DNA from: Streptomyces acidiscabies | GTDB lineage: Bacteria; Actinomycetota; Actinomycetes; Streptomycetales; Streptomycetaceae | DNA: 64,000 nucleotides | Direction: 5' to 3' | NCBI RefSeq assembly: GCF_020010905.1 | Contig: NZ_JAGJBY010000002.1 | Coordinates: forward strand, 744,001 to 808,000 | Notes under the pieces: model-generated | Told to the model about the DNA's origin: nothing | The model's database searches: none | The model's input: the letters and a program-made list of their open reading frames with translations, nothing else | Translations under genes and position numbers: made by a program | Part shown: positions 51,510 through 58,808 of the stretch, one piece after another | How positions within the stretch are numbered: position 1 is the stretch's first letter | How the letters are laid out: every line of letters begins with the position of its first letter

Positions 51510-52349
51510 ATGACGATCACCCTCGGTGCCATCCTCCGCCCCCAACTCCCCCCGGAACGCCTCAAGTCGGCCGTACGCCTGGCCGACGAGGCAGGACTGG
51601 ACGAACTCTGGCTGTGGGAGGACTGCTTCCTGCAAGGCGGCCTCACCGCGGCGGCGGCAGCACTCGCCTGGACGGACCGCGTCCGCATCGGCGTGGGCCT
51701 CCTCCCGGTCCCGCTCAGGAACGTCGCGCTGACGGCGATGGAGACGGCGGCCCTGCACCGCATGTTCCCGGGCCGCCTGTCGCTGGCGATCGGCCACGGC
51801 GTCCAGGACTGGATGGCCCAGGTGGGCGCCCGCCCCGACTCCCCGCTGACGCTCCTGACCGAGTACACCGGCGCCCTGCGAGCTCTCCTGAACGGCGAAC
51901 GCGTCACCCGCAAGGGCGTGTACGTCACCCTGGACGACGTGACCCTCGGCTGGCCCCCACAGCCCCCCGCCGAGATCCTGGTCGGCGGCGTAGGCCCCCG
52001 CACCCTGCGCCTCGCGGGCCAGATCGCGGACGGCACGGTACTGAACGAGTCGGCCACCCCGGACCGCGTACGCGAGATCCGCGCCGCAGCGAAGACCCCG
52101 CACCGCATCGTCGTGTACGTCTTCGCCGCAACCGGCCCCGACGCAGCCCCGCGCCTGGCCCGCGAGCTGGACCACCTCGGCCTGACGGGGGTAGGCGTCG
52201 CCGGAGACGCGGAGACGGTGGCAGCGGAGGTACGCCGATACGCCGAGGCGGGCGCCGACACCGTCGTACTCCTCCCGACCCCGGACGAGCCGGACCCGGA
52301 GGGCTTCCTGAGGTTCACGGCGCAGGAGGTACGGCCGCTGGTCCCATAA
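51510..52349 (+). CDS. LLM-class flavin/F420-dependent oxidoreductase
   Basis: A 279-residue TIM-barrel protein of the luciferase-like family: LGAILRPQLPPERLKSAVRL, ELWLWEDCFLQGG, GHGVQDWMAQVGARP and LVGGVGPRTLRLAGQIADG. In actinomycetes these usually use F420. The substrate is unknown. Confidence 0.88.
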   Translation: MTITLGAILRPQLPPERLKSAVRLADEAGLDELWLWEDCFLQGGLTAAAAALAWTDRVRIGVGLLPVPLRNVALTAMETAALHRMFPGRLSLAIGHGVQDWMAQVGARPDSPLTLLTEYTGALRALLNGERVTRKGVYVTLDDVTLGWPPQPPAEILVGGVGPRTLRLAGQIADGTVLNESATPDRVREIRAAAKTPHRIVVYVFAATGPDAAPRLARELDHLGLTGVGVAGDAETVAAEVRRYAEAGADTVVLLPTPDEPDPEGFLRFTAQEVRPLVP

Positions 52350-52392
52350 AAAATCAGCGGCACCCCCACCGCTCCCTTGTCACGATCCCCGT

Positions 52393-53166
52393 ATGACTTA
52401 CGAAGCTCTGGTCGCCGAAGCCGACTTCGCCCCCACCGAAGGCTGGGACTTCTCCTGGTTCGAGGGCCGCGCCACCGAGGCGCGGCCCTCCTGGGGGTAC
52501 GCGGTCTCCCTGGCCGCCCGCCTGGACGCCGCCGACGCCGCGCTGGACCTGGACACCGGGGGAGGGGAGGTCATGGAGTTCGCGCTGGACCGTACGACGA
52601 CCCCGCCCCGCGTTCTCGCGGCGACGGAGGCGTGGCCCCCGAACGCGGCGAAGGCGGTCCAACTCCTGCGTCCCCGTGGGGTGGTGGTCGTACGCCCCGG
52701 CGAGGACGGCGAACTCCCCTTCCCCGACGCCGCGTTCGACCTCGTCTCCAGCCGCCACCCGGTACGCCCGCCCTGGGCGGAGATCGCCCGCGTCCTCACC
52801 CCGGGCGGCACGTACTTCGCCCAACACGTGGGCCACCGCAGCGTGTTCGAGCTGGTGGAGCAGTTCCTCGGCCCCCTCCCGGAGGAGGTCAGCCGCGACC
52901 GCCACCCGGACGTCGAGACGGAGGCGGCACGGAAGGCGGGGCTGGAGATCACCGACCTCAGGGCGGAGCGCCTGCGGATGGAGTTCCACGATATCGGCGC
53001 GGTCGTCCACTTCCTGCGCAAGGTCGTCTGGATGGTCCCGGGTTTCACGTCCGCCCGGTACGACACGGAACTGAGGGCGCTGCACAGCCGTATCACCGCC
53101 GAGGGCCCCTTCGTGGCGTACAGCGCGAGGCACCTGATCGAGGCGCGCAGACCCGTCGCCGCATAA
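52393..53166 (+). CDS. Class I SAM-dependent methyltransferase
   Basis: A 257-residue protein with the methyltransferase order LDLDTGGGEVMEFAL (motif I), VLAATEAW (acidic loop), FDLVSSRHPVRPPWAEIARV and TPGGTYFAQHVG. The ATG at 52393 follows the end of the oxidoreductase by 43 bp. The C-terminal YSARHLIEARRPVAA is typical of this group. The substrate is unknown. Confidence 0.87.
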   Translation: MTYEALVAEADFAPTEGWDFSWFEGRATEARPSWGYAVSLAARLDAADAALDLDTGGGEVMEFALDRTTTPPRVLAATEAWPPNAAKAVQLLRPRGVVVVRPGEDGELPFPDAAFDLVSSRHPVRPPWAEIARVLTPGGTYFAQHVGHRSVFELVEQFLGPLPEEVSRDRHPDVETEAARKAGLEITDLRAERLRMEFHDIGAVVHFLRKVVWMVPGFTSARYDTELRALHSRITAEGPFVAYSARHLIEARRPVAA

Positions 53167-53296
53167 ATGGCCGGGAACCGTCGCCGAGCCTCCCCGATCT
53201 CCACAGGGTTTCCACATTGTTATCGCGAACAGGTGCCCCGACCCCCCTGCGTCACGTAAATTCAGCCACGGCAATTCGCGCAAGCAAAGCTGCGTG

Positions 53297-53335
53297 GGCG
53301 TCACCGCGCAGTGGAGGGGACCGCGCGGTGACGCC
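53297..53335. terminator. Strong hairpin downstream of the methyltransferase
   Basis: A perfect 13-bp stem (GGCGTCACCGCGC at 53297-53309 with GCGCGGTGACGCC at 53323-53335) and 13-nt loop, 130 bp past the stop. It may terminate the methyltransferase message or be part of an RNA element; no T-run follows. Confidence 0.5.
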
Positions 53336-53480
53336 TCCGTCAAGAAGACGCCGCGCACCACGTTCCCCCGTGCGAGGGACCCCGCTACACCCACGTTTTC
53401 CGGCCACAAAACCCCCACGAACAGGGCTTCCACCCCCGGAACGGCGTCGCCACCCAACTCCGGAGAGTAATAATTTCGCG

Positions 53481-53573
53481 CCGATGTGCGCAACATCCCT
53501 CACGAAGGGTTATGGTGGAAACCCCCCCTCGGGCCGGTCCGTATCCCCCCCACGGACCGGCCCGTTTTATTGG
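53481..53573 (+). ncRNA. Small RNA candidate resembling the 6C RNA family
   Basis: A TAATAAT -10 box (53468-53474) precedes a ~90-nt transcript. Two runs of seven Cs lie at 53522-53528 and 53545-53551, the second inside the loop of a perfect 12-bp terminator stem (GGGCCGGTCCGT 53531-53542 with ACGGACCGGCCC 53552-53563) followed by GTTTTATT. A small CCCT/AGGG hairpin lies near the 5' end. Paired C-rich loops and small size are the hallmark of the actinobacterial 6C RNA; the first C-run is not clearly in a loop here, so the family match is tentative. Confidence 0.55.
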
Positions 53574-53630
53574 GCAAGATCGCCGGATGCTTCCTGATCG
53601 GCGGCGAGTGGTCCGACTGTCTTTTGTCTT

Positions 53631-53709
53631 TTAGGGGCGCGGGGCTGTATCGATTTGCGGCTCCGCCGCGTGGGCGCGAGCAACCACACACAACCCGCAG
53701 ACGCACAAC
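53631..53709 (+). repeat. Probable dispersed Streptomyces intergenic repeat
   Basis: The stretch reading TTAGGGGCGCGGGGCTGTA, then GCGGCTCCGCCGCGTGGG, then CAACCCGCAGACGCACAAC resembles a repeat that is often seen between genes in Streptomyces genomes. It contains a GCGGC/GCCGC hairpin. Identification is from memory of the pattern, and a single copy is present here. Confidence 0.4.
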
Positions 53710-53816
53710 TAAGCACCCCTACCCCCTCGATTAGGCGCCCAACCCCCGCCCCAACTCCCAGTAGGGGTAAGCTCCCCGCCTGCGGGGACCGCCGTCGAGG
53801 AGGGGCTGAACATCAC

Positions 53817-54590
53817 GTGATCCTGCGCGACAAACTGCGCGGCCTGCTGGTCAGGCTCTACGCGCGCCGGGTGGAAGGCCACCTCGACCACACCCAGGTG
53901 CCCAAGCACATCGGCGTCATCATGGACGGCAACCGCCGCTGGGCGAAGGCGGCGGGCTCATCCACGGTCCACGGCCACCGCGCCGGCGCCGACAACATGT
54001 CCGAGTTCCTCGGCTGGTGCGCCGAGGCGGATGTGAAGGTCGTCACGTTCTGGCTCCTGTCGACGGACAACTTCGACCGCCCGAAGGACGAACTGATCCC
54101 GCTCCTCGGCATCATCGAGGACGTCGTGAAGACGCTCGCTTCGGACGGCCGCTGGCGGGTCCACCACGTCGGCACGAAGGATCTGCTGCCCGACCAGATG
54201 CAGCTGACGCTGAAAGAGGCGGAGCAGGCGACCGAGGACGTCGACGGAATACTGGTGAACGTCGCGATCGGCTACGGCGGCCGGCAGGAGATCGCCGACG
54301 CCGTCCGCTCGATGCTCCAGGACGCGCAGGACAGGGGCGTCAGCATGGACGACCTCGCCGAGTCCGTGGACATCGACATGATCGGCCGCCACCTCTACAC
54401 GAGCGACCAGCCGGACCCCGACCTCGTCATCCGTACCAGCGGCGAACAGCGGCTGTCCGGGTTCATGCTGTGGCAGACCGCGCACTCCGAGTACTACTTC
54501 TGCGACGTGTTCTGGCCCGCCTTCCGCAAGGTCGACTTCCTGCGCGCCCTGCGCGACTACGAGGCCCGCCACCGCCGCTTCGGCGGCTGA
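53817..54590 (+). CDS. uppS: Isoprenyl (undecaprenyl/polyprenyl) diphosphate synthase
   Basis: A 257-residue cis-prenyltransferase: the substrate loop IGVIMDGNRRWAKAAG with catalytic Asp, HRAGADNMSEFLGWC, TFWLLSTDNFDRP, and the C-terminal LVIRTSGEQRLSGFMLWQTAHSEYYF. It makes the lipid carrier used for peptidoglycan and glycans. The GTG at 53817 with AGGAGGGG 12-18 bases before it gives the Streptomyces-type start (LRDKLRGLLVRLYARRVEGHL). A CCCCGC/GCGGGG hairpin overlaps the region upstream of the ribosome site. Confidence 0.93.
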   Translation: MILRDKLRGLLVRLYARRVEGHLDHTQVPKHIGVIMDGNRRWAKAAGSSTVHGHRAGADNMSEFLGWCAEADVKVVTFWLLSTDNFDRPKDELIPLLGIIEDVVKTLASDGRWRVHHVGTKDLLPDQMQLTLKEAEQATEDVDGILVNVAIGYGGRQEIADAVRSMLQDAQDRGVSMDDLAESVDIDMIGRHLYTSDQPDPDLVIRTSGEQRLSGFMLWQTAHSEYYFCDVFWPAFRKVDFLRALRDYEARHRRFGG

Positions 54591-54700
54591 CGGCAACCGC
54601 TTTCGAAGCCTCTCACCACACGCGTAACAAGCTGTTCACCAGGACGCCGTGCTTCGCCGTGGCATGACGGCGCAAATTAGAGGGCATAAGCCAAGCAGGT

Positions 54701-54753
54701 CGACACCCGACCCACGGGTGTCGGATCTCAGCGGACGGCACGGGGCCGTCCGC
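54701..54753 (+). promoter_or_regulatory. Two tandem hairpins in the uppS-phoH gap
   Basis: Hairpin 1: CGACACCCG (54701-54709) with CGGGTGTCG (54715-54723). Hairpin 2: GCGGACGGC (54731-54739) with GCCGTCCGC (54745-54753). Both are perfect 9-bp stems with 5-nt loops. They may be a double terminator for uppS or part of the phoH leader; nothing else is seen in the 312-bp gap. Confidence 0.5.
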
Positions 54754-54902
54754 CCGGGAGGCCCTTTGCACCAGCACGACCGTGCGGTCACGGCACGGAC
54801 GCAGCAGTGGAGGGCCGGTTCTCGGCCCGTGCAAACGGGTCCTGGACCGGTCCAGCTCCACTCCGTCGCTCCCCGACCTCTTCCGAGGGGGTACGTCCTT
54901 CC

Positions 54903-56228
54903 GTGGTGACCAGCACAAAGCGCCACAAGTCCGACCGGCGCACCTATGTTCTCGACACCAGCGTCCTGCTGGCCGACCCGTCCGCGATGGCCCGTTTCGA
55001 GGAGCACGAAGTCGTGCTCCCGATCGTGGTCGTCACCGAACTGGAGGCCAAGCGGCACCATCCCGAACTCGGTTACTTCGCCCGGCAGGCCCTGCGCCAG
55101 CTGGACGACTACCGGGTGAAGTTCGGCCGCCTGGACGCGCCCATCCCGATCGGGGAACTGGGCGGCTCGATCCGTGTCGAGCTCAACCACTCGGACCCCA
55201 GCATCCTGCCCAGCGGCTACCGACTGGGGGACAACGACACCCGCATCCTGGCGGTCGCGCGCAACCTCCAGGCCGAGGGGTACGACGTCACCGTCGTCTC
55301 GAAGGACCTGCCGCTGCGCATCAAGGCGTCCTCGGTCGGCCTCACCGCCGAGGAGTACCGCGCAGAGCTGGCCATCACGGACTCCTCCGGCTGGACCGGA
55401 ATGTCCGAACTGACGCTGCCGGGCGACCAGGTGGACGTCCTCTTCGAGGAAGGCCATGTGTACGTCCCGGAGGCCGCCGACCTCCCCGTGCACACCGGCC
55501 TCACCCTCCAGTCCGAGCGCGGCAAGGCCCTCGGCCGGGTCACCCCCGAGGGCAACATCCGCCTCGTACGCGGCGACCGGGAGGCGTTCGGCATCAAGGG
55601 CCGCAGCGCCGAGCAGCGCATCGCGCTGGATCTGCTGCTCGACCCGGACGTCGGGATCGTGTCGATGGGCGGCCGGGCCGGCACCGGCAAGTCCGCGCTC
55701 GCCCTGTGCGCGGGCCTGGAGGCGGTCCTGGAGCGCCGCCAGCACAAGAAGGTGATGGTCTTCCGCCCGCTGTACGCGGTCGGCGGGCAGGAACTCGGCT
55801 ATCTCCCCGGCTCCGAGGCCGAGAAGATGAGCCCGTGGGCGCAGGCCGTCTTCGACACGCTGTCGGCCGTCACGAGCCGCGAGGTCATCGAGGAGGTGAC
55901 CGCGCGCGGGATGCTCGAAGTGCTCCCCCTGACCCACATCCGGGGCCGCTCCCTGCACGACGCGTTCGTCATCGTCGACGAGGCCCAGTCCCTGGAGCGG
56001 AACGTCCTGCTGACGGTCCTCTCCCGGATCGGCGCCAACTCCCGCGTCGTCCTCACCCATGACGTCGCCCAGCGCGACAACCTCCGGGTGGGGCGGTACG
56101 ACGGGGTCGTGGCCGTCGTCGAGAAGCTGAAGGGGCACCCGCTCTTCGCGCACGTCACCCTCACCCGCTCCGAGCGCTCCCAGATCGCCGCGCTCGTGAC
56201 CGAAATGCTGGAGGACGGCCAGATCTGA
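54903..56228 (+). CDS. PIN domain-PhoH ATPase fusion
   Basis: A 441-residue protein. Residues ~14-150 are a PIN domain (TYVLDTSVLLADP, VTELEAKRHHPELG, LGDNDTRILAVA, VVSKDLPLRIKA). Residues ~230-441 are PhoH-type ATPase with VSMGGRAGTGKSALAL (Walker A), FVIVDEAQSLERNVLL (Walker B) and LTHDVAQRDN. PIN-PhoH proteins (also called VapBC-associated PhoH2 or YlaK) unwind and cleave RNA. The GTG at 54903 (VVTSTKRHKSD) matches the usual start in Streptomyces. Strong terminator follows. Confidence 0.93.
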   Translation: MVTSTKRHKSDRRTYVLDTSVLLADPSAMARFEEHEVVLPIVVVTELEAKRHHPELGYFARQALRQLDDYRVKFGRLDAPIPIGELGGSIRVELNHSDPSILPSGYRLGDNDTRILAVARNLQAEGYDVTVVSKDLPLRIKASSVGLTAEEYRAELAITDSSGWTGMSELTLPGDQVDVLFEEGHVYVPEAADLPVHTGLTLQSERGKALGRVTPEGNIRLVRGDREAFGIKGRSAEQRIALDLLLDPDVGIVSMGGRAGTGKSALALCAGLEAVLERRQHKKVMVFRPLYAVGGQELGYLPGSEAEKMSPWAQAVFDTLSAVTSREVIEEVTARGMLEVLPLTHIRGRSLHDAFVIVDEAQSLERNVLLTVLSRIGANSRVVLTHDVAQRDNLRVGRYDGVVAVVEKLKGHPLFAHVTLTRSERSQIAALVTEMLEDGQI

Positions 56229-56248
56229 CCCGCTTTCGACAGCAGTCC

Positions 56249-56290
56249 GGCGCCGTTCCGCAAAGGCCGAGAGCCTAGCGGGACGGCGCC
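56249..56290 (+). terminator. Terminator after the PIN-PhoH gene
   Basis: A 13-bp stem with one G-U pair (GGCGCCGTTCCGC 56249-56261; GCGGGACGGCGCC 56278-56290) whose loop contains an AGGC/GCCT mini-hairpin. Confidence 0.75.
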
Positions 56291-56533
56291 GCCGCGTGTG
56301 CGCGTTCGCCGAAATCCCTTGCCCCACACGCGATGTGAGCTTTCACACCCAACTCGGAATTGTCATCGGCGGCTTGTTACGGCAGAGTCTCGGTTCTGTC
56401 AGGCCCCGCGTACGACACAGCTGTACCCCCAGCGGTTCAGCGCCCCAAACTTCACATACGACGTCGTACGCCGCCCAATCGCCAGAAGGCGCCCCCTCTT
56501 ACGGGAGGGAGCGCCGGTGGGCCAGCGCTTCCC

Positions 56534-56589
56534 GTGACCCTTATTCGGAGGCCAGTGCCAAGGGGCACGATCGCGTCCGCCAGGGTCAC
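56534..56589 (+). promoter_or_regulatory. Structured 5' leader before the transglycosylase-like gene
   Basis: GTGACCC (56534-56540) pairs with GGGTCAC (56583-56589) to enclose a GTGCC/GGCAC hairpin (56555-56568) and a CGGA/TCCG pair. The closing stem ends 29 bp before the GTG at 56619. Streptomyces cell-wall hydrolase genes are often under c-di-AMP riboswitches, but I could not match the ydaO consensus here. A further CGCGTGTG/CACACGCG pair is at 56293-56332. Confidence 0.45.
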
Positions 56590-56618
56590 CGAAGCGGGCG
56601 ATGCTGGAAGGAAACCGT

Positions 56619-57299
56619 GTGAGCCGGGTCTCGGTCCGTGGGTTCGCAGTGGCTTCGGCCACCGCGGTCACCGCCGTCGGAAGTGTCGTGGGCGTTGCCT
56701 CGGGCAGCGTCGCCGCACCGCAGAGCAACGATGCGCAGACGACGGCGGACGACGCCATTCTCCTCGCGGACATCCCCGTGGGGCAGCAGGCGGAGATCCA
56801 GACCGCCTCCCTGACGCAGCAGGCCGCCTACCAGGCCATGGCTGCCGACGAGAGCGCGAAGAAGGGCGCCGAGGAGGCAGCCCGCAAGGCCGCCGCCGAG
56901 GTCGCCATCGCCAAGAAGGAGGCCGCCGAAGAGGCGGCGAAGGCCAAGGCGGAAGCCGAGGCCAAGGCGAAGGCAGCCAAGGGCGACTTCCCGGTCCTCA
57001 GCTCCTACTCCATCTCGGACATCCAGTCGATGGCCCGCCAGATGGTCGCCGGCGGCCAGTGGCAGTGCTTCTCGAACATCGTCGACCACGAGTCGAGCTG
57101 GAACTACCGCGCGGTCAACGCCTCTTCGGGCGCGTACGGCCTGTTCCAGGCGCTCCCCGGGTCCAAGATGTCCTCGGTCGGCTCCGACTGGCAGACGAAC
57201 CCCGCGACGCAGATCAAGTGGGGCCTGAACTACATGAACGAGCGCTACGGCAGTCCCTGTGACGCCTGGTCGTTCTGGCAGGCGAACAACTGGTACTAG
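56619..57299 (+). CDS. Secreted transglycosylase-like (SLT) protein
   Basis: A 226-residue protein. A signal-like N-terminus (GFAVASATAVTAVGSVVG) is followed by a Lys/Glu/Ala coiled-coil (EEAARKAAAEVAIAKKEAA) and a C-terminal domain with SNIVDHESSWNYRAVNASSGAYGLFQALPG, shown here in two known motifs: the catalytic-type Glu in DHESSWN and SGAYGLFQALPG. It is a lytic transglycosylase/aggregation-promoting factor-like cell wall enzyme. The GTG at 56619 follows AAGGA; the ATG at 56601 is alternative. A structured leader precedes it. Confidence 0.85.
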   Translation: MSRVSVRGFAVASATAVTAVGSVVGVASGSVAAPQSNDAQTTADDAILLADIPVGQQAEIQTASLTQQAAYQAMAADESAKKGAEEAARKAAAEVAIAKKEAAEEAAKAKAEAEAKAKAAKGDFPVLSSYSISDIQSMARQMVAGGQWQCFSNIVDHESSWNYRAVNASSGAYGLFQALPGSKMSSVGSDWQTNPATQIKWGLNYMNERYGSPCDAWSFWQANNWY

Positions 57300-57322
57300 A
57301 CCCACCGGTCTCTCAACCTTCT

Positions 57323-57355
57323 ACAGCCCCTCCCCGTCCTTAGGGGAGGGGCTGT
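57323..57355 (+). terminator. Terminator after the SLT gene
   Basis: A perfect 13-bp stem (ACAGCCCCTCCCC / GGGGAGGGGCTGT) with a 7-nt loop. Confidence 0.8.
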
Positions 57356-57452
57356 TGCCCTGTACGGTCTCCTTCGACGCGACTCCCGGGGAGGAGTGGT
57401 GGCTGGAACCGGGAGGACCCGGGAAACCCGGGAAAAGGGACGGACACGGATC

Positions 57453-58808
57453 ATGTCGCGAGTGCCAGGGTGGCTCGGCCGGCTCGGCGCCGGTCTCACC
57501 GAGATCGGCGAGCGGCTCGACGAGCGGCGCGCGGAGGTCGAGCGGGACGGCGGAGTGCTGGACGAGCCGAAGCCGGAGCCCCGCACGAAGCCGACGGCAC
57601 CGGACACCGCGCCGGACCCGGAGTCGTACGCCGCTCCGCGCCCCGTACGCCGTCGTCCCCGGCCGCCCGTCCCCCGTACCGACCCCGCGCATGCCGTCCC
57701 CTGGGGCGTGCGGGTCGCTGCCGAGGCCGGCTGGCGGCTGCTCGTGCTCGCCGGGACCGTGTGGATCCTCATGCGGGTCATCAGCGCGGTCCAGCTCGTC
57801 GTCTTCGCCTTCGTCATCGGCCTGTTGCTCACCGCGCTGCTGGAGCCCGCCGTCGCCGCGCTCAAGCGCCGGGGCGTGCCGCGCGGGCTCGCGACCACCC
57901 TCACCGCCGTCCTCGGCTTCGTCGTCATCGGGCTGCTCGGGTGGTTCGTCACCTGGCAGGTCATGGAGAACATCGACGACCTGTCCAACCAGATCCAGTC
58001 CGGCATCGACGACCTGCGCCGCTGGCTCCTCGACAGCCCCTTCCACGTCACCGACAAACAGATCAACGCGATCGCCAAGAACCTCCGCGAGGCGGTCGGC
58101 TCGAACGCGGACGAGATCACCTCGGCGGGCCTCGAAGGCGTGACGGTCATCGTCGAGCTGCTGACCGGCATCCTCCTCGCCGCGTTCTCCACCCTGTTCC
58201 TGCTCTACGACGGCCGCCGCATCTGGGAGTGGACCCTCAAGCTCGTCCCCGCCGCGGCCCGCGAGGGCGTCGCCGGCGCCGGTCCCCGCGCGTGGGCGAC
58301 GCTCACGGCGTACGTCCGGGGCACGGTCGTCGTCGCCCTCATCGACGCCATCTTCATCGGCCTCGGCATCTACTTCCTCGACGTCCCCATGGCCGTCCCG
58401 CTGGCCGTGTTCATCTTCCTGTTCTCCTTCATCCCGCTGGTCGGCGCGGTGGCCTCCGGCGCCCTCGCGGTCCTGGTCGCGCTGGTCACGCAGGGTCCCT
58501 TCACGGCCGTCATGACCCTCGCCGTGGTCCTCGCCGTCCAGCAGATCGAGGGCCACATCCTCCAGCCGTTCATCCTCGGCCGCGCGGTCAGCGTCCACCC
58601 CCTCGCGGTCGTCCTCTCCGTCGCGGCGGGCGGGATGGTCGCGGGTATCGGGGGAGCGGTGGTCGCGGTCCCGCTGGTGGCGGTGACGAACACGGTCGTC
58701 GGCTACCTGCGCAGGTACGCGAGCGAACAGGCGGAGCTGGAGGCGGAGTTCGAGGACGACGACGGGGTCATCCCCGCCGGCCCCCCGCAGGCACCCCCAT
58801 CGCCGTGA
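57453..58808 (+). CDS. AI-2E family transporter (TqsA/YtvI-type)
   Basis: A 451-residue membrane protein. A disordered, charged N-terminus (~1-90) leads to eight hydrophobic segments in the AI-2E/UPF0118 layout: GLLLTALLEPAVAAL, TWQVMENIDDLSNQI, FIFLFSFIPLVGAV and QQIEGHILQPFILGRAVSVHP, the last two being family signatures. Its substrate in actinomycetes is unknown; some relatives are Na+/H+ antiporters. ATG at 57453 preferred; a GTG at 57399 is alternative. The last 41 bp overlap the convergent SARP gene. Confidence 0.85.
   Translation: MSRVPGWLGRLGAGLTEIGERLDERRAEVERDGGVLDEPKPEPRTKPTAPDTAPDPESYAAPRPVRRRPRPPVPRTDPAHAVPWGVRVAAEAGWRLLVLAGTVWILMRVISAVQLVVFAFVIGLLLTALLEPAVAALKRRGVPRGLATTLTAVLGFVVIGLLGWFVTWQVMENIDDLSNQIQSGIDDLRRWLLDSPFHVTDKQINAIAKNLREAVGSNADEITSAGLEGVTVIVELLTGILLAAFSTLFLLYDGRRIWEWTLKLVPAAAREGVAGAGPRAWATLTAYVRGTVVVALIDAIFIGLGIYFLDVPMAVPLAVFIFLFSFIPLVGAVASGALAVLVALVTQGPFTAVMTLAVVLAVQQIEGHILQPFILGRAVSVHPLAVVLSVAAGGMVAGIGGAVVAVPLVAVTNTVVGYLRRYASEQAELEAEFEDDDGVIPAGPPQAPPSP

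Noticed and set aside
56229..56618. c-di-AMP (ydaO) riboswitch before the SLT gene
   Set aside because: I could not find the conserved ydaO sequence blocks; kept only as an unnamed structured leader.
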